The notes under the pieces: model-generated
What the model was told of the DNA's origin: nothing
What the model saw: the letters and a program-made list of their open reading frames with translations, nothing else
The model's database searches: none
NCBI GenBank assembly: GCA_964406735.1
Contig: CAYOSU010000016.1
Coordinates: 1 to 34,109 of the forward strand
Length of the DNA: 34,109 nt
Source: CAYOSU01 sp964406735
GTDB taxonomy: Bacteria > Bacillota > Clostridia > Christensenellales > CAMQZB01
Reading direction: 5' to 3'
Part shown: positions 14,489-23,197 of the stretch, in pieces
How positions within the stretch are numbered: the stretch's first letter is position 1
Layout of the letters: every line of letters starts with the position of its first letter
Made by a program: the position numbers and the translations under genes

Positions 14489-15551
14489 AGTCAGAATAAC
14501 GGTAAGGACGAAAAATTCCGCACGCCTTTTAACGAAGCTAAAGGGCTACTCGCTTAAAGGTGTAAAGATAACGGAAAACGCCGTCAGCTTCACTGCAAGC
14601 TATACCGATAAAGACCAAATACTTGATATTTTGTCCCGTTCGTTGTATAATAACTTTGTATGCGAGGATTTAACGCTCAAAACGGCATTAAAGACACGCA
14701 TATTTGCGATGGCTTTTTTAACCGCATTTTTCCTGACTGCGACTCTTCCGAGCCTTGTATTTTTCAAGGTGGATACGGAGATCTCGGGGAGCGTAAGCAA
14801 AGAAGTAACGGCGACCCTTGATAGCATCGTCAAGACACCGACACTTGCAAGAGACGTTGACGCAAAGGAACTAAAAAATTTGCTCCTAAGTCAAAGCGGA
14901 GTCTCCTTTTGCGAGATAACGCCCCTTTACGGCAAGCTGAAGATAGAGCTGATAGGCTCTGACACGGCAACGGTCGAGGAAGAAAGAACGGAGATAAAAA
15001 GCAATTTTGACGGCGAAATATCACGTATTCTGCTCCTTTCGGGAACGGTAAATGTGAAAGTCGGCGACAAAGTAAAATCGGGCGATACGCTCATTTCGGG
15101 AAGAGTTGCCGACGAGCGCACGGGACGTGTGATGGCGACTGCGGCAAAGGGCGAGGTGTATGGCTTTGTTGCGGAAAAAAGCTCTCGCTTTTACCCCAAA
15201 ACAGCGATAACGCTGACAAAAAGCGGCAGGAGCGAAAAAGTGCGGCATTTGTCGCTTTTCGGACGGGAGATAGGCAAAACCCCCTCGTATAAACTTTACG
15301 AGCTGTCCGAAAAAACGCTTGACGTCGGGCTGTTTTTCCCGATAAGGGTAATTGAGAAAAATTTCACAGAAATTTTGGCAAAGACCGAGGACATCGACAT
15401 AGCCTTCGAGTGCGAAAAGCTGAAAAATTACGCAGTGAAAGCTGCCGACGAACGCATAGAGCGGCTTATATCTGTCGAAACGAGGGTAACGGAGACTGTC
15501 GGCGGTTACGAAGTAGAGCTTATAACGGTAACAGAAAAACTAATGGGATAA
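14478..15551 (+). CDS. yqfD: sporulation protein YqfD
   Basis: A 357-residue membrane-anchored protein of the YqfD family, required for efficient sporulation in Bacillus at the engulfment stage. A cytoplasmic N-terminal domain (about 1-75) is followed by one strong transmembrane helix ('IFAMAFLTAFFLTATLPSLVFF', about 75-97) and a large extracytoplasmic region with a barrel-sandwich-like 'VKVGDKVKSGDTLISGRV' segment (about 195-212). The GTG start lies inside the end of yqfC; GGAG sits 10 nt upstream, consistent with coupling. phoH follows after 9 nt. Confidence 0.88.
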   Translation: MADRVRITVRTKNSARLLTKLKGYSLKGVKITENAVSFTASYTDKDQILDILSRSLYNNFVCEDLTLKTALKTRIFAMAFLTAFFLTATLPSLVFFKVDTEISGSVSKEVTATLDSIVKTPTLARDVDAKELKNLLLSQSGVSFCEITPLYGKLKIELIGSDTATVEEERTEIKSNFDGEISRILLLSGTVNVKVGDKVKSGDTLISGRVADERTGRVMATAAKGEVYGFVAEKSSRFYPKTAITLTKSGRSEKVRHLSLFGREIGKTPSYKLYELSEKTLDVGLFFPIRVIEKNFTEILAKTEDIDIAFECEKLKNYAVKAADERIERLISVETRVTETVGGYEVELITVTEKLMG

Positions 15552-15560
15552 TATAAAAGT

Positions 15561-16556
15561 ATGGAGACAAACACGACACAAACTGTAATAGAGGCGAGCG
15601 TTGACAAGGTGATGAAGCTGTTCGGCTCGTTCGACGAGAACCTCGAGATAATCAAGGACGAGCTCTCCGTCGATATAAAGCAGACCGACGAGGGAATACT
15701 CCTTGTGGGAAGCGAGGACGAGGTGGCGACCGCTAAAAGCGTCATCGAAAACCTCCTTGCGATAGTCGGCAAGAACGAGTACATCGACAAGTCCAAGATA
15801 AGGTACTGCATCTCCCTTGCAAGAGAGGGCATGGCGGATGAGATATCCGACATCATGAACGGCGTAATTGCGATAACGCACAGGGGCAGACAGATAAAGT
15901 GCAAGACCTTCGGACAGAAGACCTACGTCGATGCGGTCAAGAAAAATCACGTCGTCTTCGGAATAGGACCTGCGGGAACAGGAAAGACCTATCTTGCCGT
16001 CGCAATGGCGGCTGTTGCTTACAAAAACAAAGAGGTCGAGAAGATAGTCTTGACTCGCCCTGCCGTCGAAGCAGGCGAAAAACTCGGCTTTTTACCGGGC
16101 GACCTGCAAGACAAGGTAGACCCGTATCTTAGACCTTTATACGACGCACTCGGCGAGATGTTCGGCTTAGAGCAGTACCATAAGCTACTCGAGCGAGGCA
16201 TAATAGAGGTTGCGCCCTTAGCGTACATGCGAGGCAGGACGCTTTCGGACTCATTCATAATCTTAGACGAGGCGCAGAACTCGACGAAGGAGCAGATGAA
16301 GATGTTCCTGACCCGCCTTGGCGAGAACAGCAAGATGATAATAACGGGCGACGTAACGCAGACCGACCTCCCCGAGGGTAAGACGAGCGGACTTACGCAT
16401 GCGTCGAAGATATTGCAAGGCATCGACGACATAGCGATATGCCACTTCACAGCAAAGGACGTAGTAAGGCACGAGCTCGTAATGAACATAATACGAGCGT
16501 ATGAAAAGGCTGAAAAGGTGATAACGAAAGATGAAGATTCAAGACGAACTTATTAA
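15561..16556 (+). CDS. phoH: PhoH-family ATPase
   Basis: A 331-residue PhoH/YbeZ-type NTPase, linked to RNA handling and, through the adjacent YbeY, to ribosome maturation. The N-terminal ~110 residues form a KH-like lead domain; Walker A is GPAGTGKT at 136-143, Walker B is 'FIILDEAQN', and the helicase-like 'MIITGDVTQTDLP' follows. No clear Shine-Dalgarno is seen before the ATG, and the gene starts 9 nt after yqfD, so translation may depend on coupling. Its 3' end overlaps pgpH by 26 nt. The order yqfD-phoH-pgpH-ybeY-era is conserved in Clostridia and Bacilli. Confidence 0.93.
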   Translation: METNTTQTVIEASVDKVMKLFGSFDENLEIIKDELSVDIKQTDEGILLVGSEDEVATAKSVIENLLAIVGKNEYIDKSKIRYCISLAREGMADEISDIMNGVIAITHRGRQIKCKTFGQKTYVDAVKKNHVVFGIGPAGTGKTYLAVAMAAVAYKNKEVEKIVLTRPAVEAGEKLGFLPGDLQDKVDPYLRPLYDALGEMFGLEQYHKLLERGIIEVAPLAYMRGRTLSDSFIILDEAQNSTKEQMKMFLTRLGENSKMIITGDVTQTDLPEGKTSGLTHASKILQGIDDIAICHFTAKDVVRHELVMNIIRAYEKAEKVITKDEDSRRTY

Positions 16557-18027
16557 GAGCATCAACAGAAAAGAGATCGAGAGGGTACTTGGAATAATAG
16601 GGCTTTCGCTCCTGTTTTCCGCACTTATCGTAGTGATTTCCTTGAGCAAGCTGTTCACGAACGTAGCGATATTCTCGCAGCTTCTCATAGACGGCAACGG
16701 CTGGCGAGCGGTATTTCTGACCGTCGTCGTAACGTTCATGTTCTCCCTTTCGTATGCTATATTGGGAAGCAGTCAGCCAAAGGGCATGAGCAAGATAAAG
16801 GCGTACCTCATAATTGCGTCTGCGATAGTGTTGACGGTGTGCGTATGCCTTTTGACCGACCTGTATTTCACTCGCTACGCAAGACCTTACGCCTTGGCAG
16901 GCATCTTCATTGCCGTCATGATAAACAAACGCACGGCGATATACTCCGAGATAATCATCGGCACGATGTTTATGCTGATAGAGAGCTTCTTAGGCTCGAC
17001 TGTTTCCGGCGGCATAGTCATTCCTGCGATAACGAGCATGCTTTCGGGCATAATAATGACGCTTATAGTAGCAAAGGATGACAAGAGGATAAAGACGATG
17101 TTCACCGTCGTTTTGGTAATTCCTCTGTATGCTCTCGTAACTGCGGCACTGTACTTTACCTACTTCGACTGGTCGATGTCGGGAATCATGAGTGCGGTGC
17201 TCAACTCCGCCGTTGCTCCCGTAGTAACGGGTTTCGTATACATCGGAATACTTCCCGTTTTCGAGGGCATATTCAAGGTAACGACCCCTTATTATCTCAC
17301 CGAGATAACGGATATAAACAAAGGACTTTTGTTCAAGATGTCGCAAGAAGCCCCGGGAACCTTCAACCACTCTATGGCTGTAGCGAACTTGGCGGCGACG
17401 TGCGCACTCGCTATCGGAGAGGATGCAAGACTTGCGAGAGCGTCGGGATATTACCACGATATCGGAAAGTCTATCGACCCCTCGGTCTTTACCGAAAATC
17501 AGATGGGCGAGACCAACCCGCACGATAAATTGACGCCCGAGCTTTCGGTAAGCTTAATAAAACGCCACGTTCAGGCAGGCGTCGAATTGCTTAGAAAGAA
17601 CGGTTATCCCAAGGAGATAATTGCGGCGTGCGCCGAGCATCACGGCACGATGCCGATAACGTATTTTTACACCAAGGCAAAGAAGTTCACCGACGGCTAC
17701 GTAGACGTCAAGGATTATTCCTACGACGGACCGCTCCCGTCGACCAAAATATCTGCGATAATCATGATATGCGATGCGTGCGAGGCGGCGGTAAGGAGTC
17801 TTCCGTCGAGAACGCAGGAAGCTATCGATGAAAAGGTCAAGGGTATAATAGAGGAGCGCATGGAGCTTGAGCAGTTCGATGCGTGCGAGATAACCTTCAA
17901 GGACTTGCAGGTAATAAGATACACGTTGGTAGATGCGCTTTCGGGCGTATACCACGAAAGAATAAGCTATCCCAAGCTCCGTATCATGAAGATGCCCGAG
18001 CAAAACGCAAACACGGACAAGGAATAA
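16531..18027 (+). CDS. pgpH: PgpH/YqfF-type HD-domain c-di-AMP phosphodiesterase, short form
   Basis: A 498-residue membrane phosphodiesterase that linearises the second messenger c-di-AMP. About seven to eight transmembrane helices fill residues ~18-245. The cytoplasmic HD domain keeps all expected metal ligands: 'FNHSMA', His309-Asp310 in 'YYHDIGK', 'KRHVQAG', 'AEHHGT' and 'CDACEA'. Known PgpH proteins are about 710 residues because a ~250-residue extracellular 7TMR-HDED sensor domain follows the first helix. Here the first helix is followed after about 15 residues by the next membrane segment, so that sensor is absent. AAGGTGAT lies 10 nt before the ATG. The position between phoH and ybeY is the standard one for this gene. 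Confidence 0.88.
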   Translation: MKIQDELIKSINRKEIERVLGIIGLSLLFSALIVVISLSKLFTNVAIFSQLLIDGNGWRAVFLTVVVTFMFSLSYAILGSSQPKGMSKIKAYLIIASAIVLTVCVCLLTDLYFTRYARPYALAGIFIAVMINKRTAIYSEIIIGTMFMLIESFLGSTVSGGIVIPAITSMLSGIIMTLIVAKDDKRIKTMFTVVLVIPLYALVTAALYFTYFDWSMSGIMSAVLNSAVAPVVTGFVYIGILPVFEGIFKVTTPYYLTEITDINKGLLFKMSQEAPGTFNHSMAVANLAATCALAIGEDARLARASGYYHDIGKSIDPSVFTENQMGETNPHDKLTPELSVSLIKRHVQAGVELLRKNGYPKEIIAACAEHHGTMPITYFYTKAKKFTDGYVDVKDYSYDGPLPSTKISAIIMICDACEAAVRSLPSRTQEAIDEKVKGIIEERMELEQFDACEITFKDLQVIRYTLVDALSGVYHERISYPKLRIMKMPEQNANTDKE

Positions 18028-18028
18028 G

Positions 18029-18496
18029 ATGATAATACTGACAGAAGAAGCAAACGAATACGGCGAGATGATAGAAAAGATAGCCGCCACGGTAACGAAG
18101 GAGTTTTCCCTTCCCAAGAAGTGCTATATAGAGCTAAGCTTCGTCTCAGCCGACGAAATAAAGGAAATAAACGCCGAAACGAGAGAGGTTGACGCTGTTA
18201 CCGACGTACTCTCTTTCCCCAATTTAGACGGCATTTTCGGGCGTAAGATAAGGCTCAAAGACTTCCCTTACGACGTAGATCCCGACACTGGTATGCTTAA
18301 CCTTGGCTGTATCGTCGTCTGCCTCGACAAAATTTTCGAGCAGGCAAAGGAATACGGCACGGGCGAGAAGAGGGAGTTTTCCTACCTGTTAACGCACGGA
18401 ATACTTCACGTTTTGGGCTACGACCACATGATAGAGGAAGATAAAAAGGTCATGAGGCAAAAGGAAGAGGAGATATTGGAGAAAGCCAATGTATAA
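18029..18496 (+). CDS. ybeY: endoribonuclease YbeY, rRNA maturation factor
   Basis: A 155-residue zinc-dependent endoribonuclease needed for 16S rRNA 3'-end maturation and late 70S quality control. The signature 'LTHGILHVLGYDHMIEED' with the HGxLHxxGYDH metal site is near residue 125, and the conserved 'VDAVTDVLSFP' is near 55. The ATG follows the pgpH stop by one base, with AAGGA upstream. Its end overlaps era by 8 nt. In many Firmicutes dgkA and cdd lie between ybeY and era; they are missing here. Confidence 0.95.
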   Translation: MIILTEEANEYGEMIEKIAATVTKEFSLPKKCYIELSFVSADEIKEINAETREVDAVTDVLSFPNLDGIFGRKIRLKDFPYDVDPDTGMLNLGCIVVCLDKIFEQAKEYGTGEKREFSYLLTHGILHVLGYDHMIEEDKKVMRQKEEEILEKANV

Positions 18497-19391
18497 GTTC
18501 GGAAAAGTAACGATAGTAGGCCGCCCGAACGTCGGCAAATCGACGCTGCTCAACAAATTAGTGGGCGAAAAGGTGTCTATAGTGTCCCCGAAAGCGCAGA
18601 CGACGAGGGACGTAATAGAGGGTGTGTTGACGACCGAAAGCTACCAGATAGCCTTCGTAGACACCCCCGGCATAAATAAAGGAACCAACCCCCTTGCCAA
18701 ATATATGAACAAGGGTGTAAAGACCGCTTCGAGCGACGTCGATGCGATAATATACTGCGTAGACGGCGAAAAGCCCCTTTATGACGGCGTTTTGAAGGAG
18801 ATAGAGAACTTTGCCTCGAACGGTATACCCCTTATCTGCCTTCTAACCAAGCTTGACAGAGCCAATAAAGAAAAACTCGTCGGAAGCGTAGAGAAGATAG
18901 GGAAGATAAAGGGCGTTTCGTCGATAATCCCCATCTCGACCTTCAGAAACAAAAATATCGACGTACTTCTCGACGAGGTGGTAAAGCTCCTTCCCGAGGG
19001 CGAGAAGATGTACGACGACGATTACCTTACAGATAAGCCGATGAGGTTTATTGCGGCGGAGAGGATAAGAGAAAAGATACTGTACGCCTACAACGAGGAG
19101 ATACCCCACGGCGTAGCCGTCGAAATTCAGGAATTTAACTACGATGAAGAGAACGGCTTGTATAGAATATACGCCGACATAATATGCGAAAAACAGGCGC
19201 ATAAGGGCATAATAATAGGCAAAAACGGCGAGGCTCTCAAAAACGTAGCGACGAGAGCGAGAGAGGACCTGGAACGCTTCACGGGCGAGAGAGTATTTTT
19301 GGAGCTTTTCGTCAAGGTAAAGGAGAATTGGAGGGATTCCGAGGCAAGAACTGTCGAGTTCGGCTTCGATCCCAAAAATTACGACGACTAA
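18489..19391 (+). CDS. era: GTPase Era
   Basis: A 300-residue essential GTPase that binds the 3' end of 16S rRNA during small-subunit assembly. G1 is GRPNVGKS (11-18), the switch region has 'TTRD', G3 is DTPG in 'AFVDTPGINKG', G4 is TKLD, and G5 resembles 'PISTF'. The C-terminal KH domain (about 195-300) shows 'HKGIIIGKNGEALKNVATRAREDLE'. GGAG lies 8 nt before the ATG and the start overlaps ybeY. Confidence 0.96.
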   Translation: MYKFGKVTIVGRPNVGKSTLLNKLVGEKVSIVSPKAQTTRDVIEGVLTTESYQIAFVDTPGINKGTNPLAKYMNKGVKTASSDVDAIIYCVDGEKPLYDGVLKEIENFASNGIPLICLLTKLDRANKEKLVGSVEKIGKIKGVSSIIPISTFRNKNIDVLLDEVVKLLPEGEKMYDDDYLTDKPMRFIAAERIREKILYAYNEEIPHGVAVEIQEFNYDEENGLYRIYADIICEKQAHKGIIIGKNGEALKNVATRAREDLERFTGERVFLELFVKVKENWRDSEARTVEFGFDPKNYDD

Positions 19392-19456
19392 AAAGTACGA
19401 CTAAAAACGTTTCCTTCCGCATATAATTTTAATATGAAATATCGGGAGGGAAGAAA

Positions 19457-19570
19457 ATGAAGGATAGCGAAAAAGAACTTTGGGAGTTGTTTGAAAAGAC
19501 GGGTAACATAAATTGCTACTTGCTTCTGAAAAGCATCGACCGAGAGGATGAGAAGAGTAAAAATAAGTGA
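19457..19570 (+). CDS. yqzL: YqzL-like small protein
   Basis: A 37-residue ORF that short-gene filters would miss. Its core 'LWELFEKTGNINCYLLLKSID' matches the YqzL family pattern (a W-x-x-F-x-x-TG-N-x-x-x-YLLxK motif), and the position between era and recO is the same as in Bacillus. GGGAGGG lies 6 nt before the ATG. The TGA overlaps the recO start as GTGA, a sign of translational coupling. The function of the family is unknown. Confidence 0.8.
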   Translation: MKDSEKELWELFEKTGNINCYLLLKSIDREDEKSKNK

Positions 19571-20304
19571 ATAAAAAGGTATCAGGCATCGTAATAAAAA
19601 GCGTCGAAATAAACGAGACGGACAAGCTCGTAACGCTTCTGACGGATAGCGACGGCAAAATGACCGTCCTTTTTAAGGGTGTCAAAAAGCCCAAGGCGAA
19701 GCTCAAAGCGGCGGCAGAGCCGTTCTGCTTCGGCGAATACGAGCTTGTCGAAAAGGGCGGCAGATACATAGCATCGGGCTTCACGATGTACGAGCTTTTT
19801 TACGAGCTGAGAGGCAATATAGAGAAATACTACCTTGCATGTGCACTTCTTGAAATAGCACTGCACGCAACGTCTGAAAACGAGCCGTCGGGCGACGAGC
19901 TGGTCTTTTTGGTGGATGCGCTGAGAGTAATTTCCGACTGCAACGCAAATATAGCGTATATTGCGATAAAATTAGTGTTTAATATGCTCTCCATGCTCGG
20001 CTTTTCGATAGAAAACTTCGACTGCGCCGTGTGTGGAAAAAAGATAACTGGTAATGCATATTTCACCTTCGATAGCTGCCTTTTCTATTGCAAAGAGCAC
20101 GCAGGGGACGGAAGAGTAGAGATAGACAGAGAAACTTTTTCTCTCATCAAGACTTGCGTAAGCTGTGCTGCCAAGAGCCTCGAAAGCCTTGACTTTGACG
20201 GAATAGGAGCGATAAACGCACTTCGGATAACGTATAAACTCGTCTATTTCAAGCTGTTTTTCAAAAACGATAGCTTGGCAAGCTTCGCAAAACTTTGCAA
20301 ATAG
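19567..20304 (+). CDS. recO: DNA repair protein RecO
   Basis: A 245-residue recombination mediator that anneals single strands and helps load RecA with RecF and RecR. The N-terminal OB fold shows 'GIVIKSVEINETDKLVTLLTDSDGKMTVLFKGVKKPKAKLKAAAEPF'. A C-terminal four-cysteine-like zinc site is represented by 'CAVCGKK' (about 156-162) and 'SCLFYCKEH'. GTG start overlaps the yqzL stop. A terminator and the ppdK promoter follow. Confidence 0.93.
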   Translation: MNKKVSGIVIKSVEINETDKLVTLLTDSDGKMTVLFKGVKKPKAKLKAAAEPFCFGEYELVEKGGRYIASGFTMYELFYELRGNIEKYYLACALLEIALHATSENEPSGDELVFLVDALRVISDCNANIAYIAIKLVFNMLSMLGFSIENFDCAVCGKKITGNAYFTFDSCLFYCKEHAGDGRVEIDRETFSLIKTCVSCAAKSLESLDFDGIGAINALRITYKLVYFKLFFKNDSLASFAKLCK

Positions 20305-20336
20305 TGAGTTTATCGAAAAAAAACGGCTAAAAACGG

Positions 20337-20365
20337 TTGTGAAATTTGAAAAAATATAGTAAGAT
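20337..20365 (+). promoter_or_regulatory. candidate ppdK promoter
   Basis: TTGTGA (20337-20342) and TAAGAT (20360-20365) are 17 bp apart. Initiation would fall near 20372, inside the following hairpin. A 13-bp palindrome TGCAATTATTGCA lies downstream at 20401-20413 in the ppdK leader. Confidence 0.45.
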
Positions 20366-20367
20366 AT

Positions 20368-20396
20368 ATCTGCCAAAGTGTGCTTTGGCAGATTTT
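20368..20396 (+). terminator. terminator after recO (or 5' hairpin of ppdK mRNA)
   Basis: ATCTGCCAAAG (20368-20378) and CTTTGGCAGAT (20383-20393) form a perfect 11-bp stem with loop TGTG, followed by TTTGTT. It should end the long recO-distal transcript. The -10 box of the candidate ppdK promoter directly abuts it. Confidence 0.75.
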
Positions 20397-20486
20397 GTTA
20401 TGCAATTATTGCAATATCTTGCGAAAATGCGTAATGAGTTTAGGTAAAGTATTAAAAATTTTAAGATCAATTTAGGAGGACAGAAA

Positions 20487-23132
20487 ATGTCAAAAAAGTA
20501 TGTCTATTTGTTCAGTGAAGGTAGCGCAAAGATGCGTGAGCTTCTCGGCGGCAAGGGCGCAAACCTCGCAGAGATGACAAACATCGGACTTCCCGTACCT
20601 CAGGGCTTCACCATTACGACTGAAGCTTGCACGCAGTACTACGAAGACGGCAGACGCATCAATGAAGAGATTCAGGCTCAGATCATGGAAAACATCGACA
20701 AGATGGAACAGATCACCGGCAAAAAGTTCGGCGACAAGGAAAACCCCTTGCTCGTATCCGTTCGTTCGGGTGCAAGAGCATCCATGCCCGGCATGATGGA
20801 TACCATCCTCAACCTCGGACTTAACGACGAAGTTGTAGAGGTCATCGCCGAGAGATCCAACAATCCCCGTTGGGCTTGGGACTGCTACAGAAGATTCATT
20901 CAGATGTTCTCCGACGTTGTTATGGAAGTCGGCAAGAAGTACTTCGAGGCACTCATCGACGAGATGAAAGAGAAAAGAGGCGTTAAGCTCGACGTAGAGC
21001 TTTCCGCAGACGACCTTAAAGAGCTTGCATTCCAGTTCAAGGCTGAATATAAAGAGAAGATCGGCAAGGACTTCCCTTCTGATCCTAAGGAACAGCTTTT
21101 CGAGGCTATCAAGGCAGTATTCCGTTCTTGGGACAACCCCAGAGCAAACGTATACCGTATGGACCACGACATTCCTTACAGCTGGGGTACCGCAGTAAAC
21201 GTACAGATGATGGCGTTCGGTAACATGGGCGACGATTGCGGAACGGGCGTTGCGTTCACACGTAACCCTGCAACGGGCGAGAAGGGACTCATGGGCGAAT
21301 TCCTTACGAACGCACAGGGCGAGGACGTAGTTGCAGGTATCAGAACACCGATGCCTATCGCAGAAATGGCTAACAAGTTCCCCGCAGCATTCGAGAAGTT
21401 CCAGGAAGTATGCAAGATCTTGGAAGATCACTATCGTGACATGCAGGATATGGAGTTCACCGTTGAGCACGGCAACCTCTTCATGCTTCAGACGAGAAAC
21501 GGTAAGCGTACGGCTACCGCTGCAATAAAGATCGCTTGTGACCTCATCGACGAGGGCAAGATCACCGAGCAGGAAGCTCTCATGCAGATCGACGCTAAGT
21601 CGCTCGACATGTTGTTGCATCCTCAGTTCGACGCAAACGCTTTGAAGGACGCTGACAAGAACAACGTCGTAGGAAAGGGTATCGCTGCATCTCCTGGAGC
21701 TGCTGCTGGTACTATCGTATTCACTGCTGAAGACGCAGTAGTAGAAGGCAAAGCAGGCAAGAAGGTCATCTTGGTAAGACTTGAGACCTCTCCTGAAGAC
21801 ATCGAGGGTATGAAGTACGCTCAGGGTATCTTAACAGTACGTGGCGGACAGACCTCTCACGCAGCCGTTGTTGCCCGTGGTATGGGTACTTGCTGCGTAT
21901 CCGGTTGCGGCGACATCAAGATGGACGAAGAGAACAAGAAGTTCGAGCTCGCAGGAAAGACCTTCCACGAGGGCGATTCGCTTTCTCTCGACGGTTCTAC
22001 CGGTAACATCTACGATATCGAGATCAAGACCGTTCCTGCAGATCCCAACAGCGGATATTTCGGAAGGATCATGCAGCTTGCTGATAAGTATAAAGCTCTT
22101 GAAGTTCGTACGAACGCAGATTCTCCTGCTGACGCTCAGAGAGCATTCGAGCTCGGCGCACAGGGTATCGGTCTTACGAGAACTGAGCATATGTTCTTCG
22201 GACCTGGCAGAATCGAGAAGTTCCGTGAGATGATCTGCTCTGACACCGTTGAAGAGCGTCAGGCAGCACTTGCTAACATCGAGCCCATGCAGCAGGCAGA
22301 CTTCGAAGGCCTTATGGAGGCTTTGAAGGGTCAGCCCGTTATCATCCGTTTCCTCGATCCTCCTCTTCACGAGTTCGTTCCTACGGAGGAGAAAGATATC
22401 GAGTTGCTCGCTCAGGCTAAGGGTAAGACCGTTGCCGAGATCAAGCAGCTTTGCAACTCTCTCCACGAGTTCAACCCGATGATGGGTCACCGTGGATGCC
22501 GTTTGGCAGTAACCTATCCCGAGATCGCAGTTATGCAGACCAAGGCTGTTATCAAGGCAGCACTCAACGTTCAGGCTCGTCATCCCGATTGGCACGTAGT
22601 ACCCGAGATCATGATCCCGCTCGTTGGCGAAGTCAAGGAGCTTGCATATGTAAAGAAGACCGTCGTAGCAACCGCTGACGCAGTCATCAAGGAAGCAGGC
22701 GTTGACCTCAAGTACATGGTCGGCACGATGATCGAGATCCCGAGAGCAGCACTTACCGCTGACGAGATCGCAAAAGAGGCAGAGTTCTTCAGCTTCGGTA
22801 CGAACGACCTTACGCAGATGACGTTCGGCTTCAGCCGTGACGACGCAAGCAAGTTCTTGCCCAGCTACTACGGCGCAAAGATCTACGAGTCCGATCCGTT
22901 CGCAAGACTCGATCAGGTCGGCGTTGGTAAGCTCATGAAGATGGCAGTAACGCTCGGCAGAGAGACACGCCCTGAACTCCAGTGCGGTATCTGTGGAGAG
23001 CACGGCGGAGATCCCAGCTCGATCGAGTTCGCTCACAACATCGGCTTGACCTACGTATCCTGCTCGCCGTTCCGTGTTCCTATCGCTCGCCTCGCAGCAG
23101 CACAGGCTAACATCAAGAACCCCAGAGCGTAA
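20487..23132 (+). CDS. ppdK: pyruvate, phosphate dikinase
   Basis: An 881-residue enzyme interconverting ATP, phosphate and pyruvate with AMP, pyrophosphate and phosphoenolpyruvate, a central glycolytic/gluconeogenic step in anaerobes. The N-terminal ATP-grasp domain begins 'SEGSAKMRELLGGKGANLAEMTNIGLPVPQGF'. The swivelling phosphohistidine domain has His458 in 'GGQTSHAAVVARGMG'. The C-terminal PEP-binding barrel has 'RGCRLAVTYPEI', 'FGTNDLTQMTFGFSRDD' and Cys836 in 'QCGICGEHGGD'. Length and residue numbers fit the Clostridium symbiosum enzyme closely. AGGAGG precedes the ATG. Isoleucine is mostly ATC and arginine often CGT, unlike the surrounding ATA-rich genes, consistent with high expression. 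It is monocistronic. Confidence 0.97.
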   Translation: MSKKYVYLFSEGSAKMRELLGGKGANLAEMTNIGLPVPQGFTITTEACTQYYEDGRRINEEIQAQIMENIDKMEQITGKKFGDKENPLLVSVRSGARASMPGMMDTILNLGLNDEVVEVIAERSNNPRWAWDCYRRFIQMFSDVVMEVGKKYFEALIDEMKEKRGVKLDVELSADDLKELAFQFKAEYKEKIGKDFPSDPKEQLFEAIKAVFRSWDNPRANVYRMDHDIPYSWGTAVNVQMMAFGNMGDDCGTGVAFTRNPATGEKGLMGEFLTNAQGEDVVAGIRTPMPIAEMANKFPAAFEKFQEVCKILEDHYRDMQDMEFTVEHGNLFMLQTRNGKRTATAAIKIACDLIDEGKITEQEALMQIDAKSLDMLLHPQFDANALKDADKNNVVGKGIAASPGAAAGTIVFTAEDAVVEGKAGKKVILVRLETSPEDIEGMKYAQGILTVRGGQTSHAAVVARGMGTCCVSGCGDIKMDEENKKFELAGKTFHEGDSLSLDGSTGNIYDIEIKTVPADPNSGYFGRIMQLADKYKALEVRTNADSPADAQRAFELGAQGIGLTRTEHMFFGPGRIEKFREMICSDTVEERQAALANIEPMQQADFEGLMEALKGQPVIIRFLDPPLHEFVPTEEKDIELLAQAKGKTVAEIKQLCNSLHEFNPMMGHRGCRLAVTYPEIAVMQTKAVIKAALNVQARHPDWHVVPEIMIPLVGEVKELAYVKKTVVATADAVIKEAGVDLKYMVGTMIEIPRAALTADEIAKEAEFFSFGTNDLTQMTFGFSRDDASKFLPSYYGAKIYESDPFARLDQVGVGKLMKMAVTLGRETRPELQCGICGEHGGDPSSIEFAHNIGLTYVSCSPFRVPIARLAAAQANIKNPRA

Positions 23133-23165
23133 TCAGCACAAAATTTAACACAAAATAAAAGAATC

Positions 23166-23197
23166 GACCTTGCAATACCTTTGCAAGGTCTTTTTTT
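23166..23197 (+). terminator. ppdK terminator
   Basis: GACCTTGCAA (23166-23175) and TTGCAAGGTC (23181-23190) pair perfectly and are followed by seven T residues. Confidence 0.92.

Noticed and set aside
20490..23036. Two long antisense frames (376 and 401 codons) opposite ppdK
   Set aside because: ppdK is unambiguous across its full length. The antisense frames arise from its biased codons and lack starts with ribosome sites or recognisable domains.
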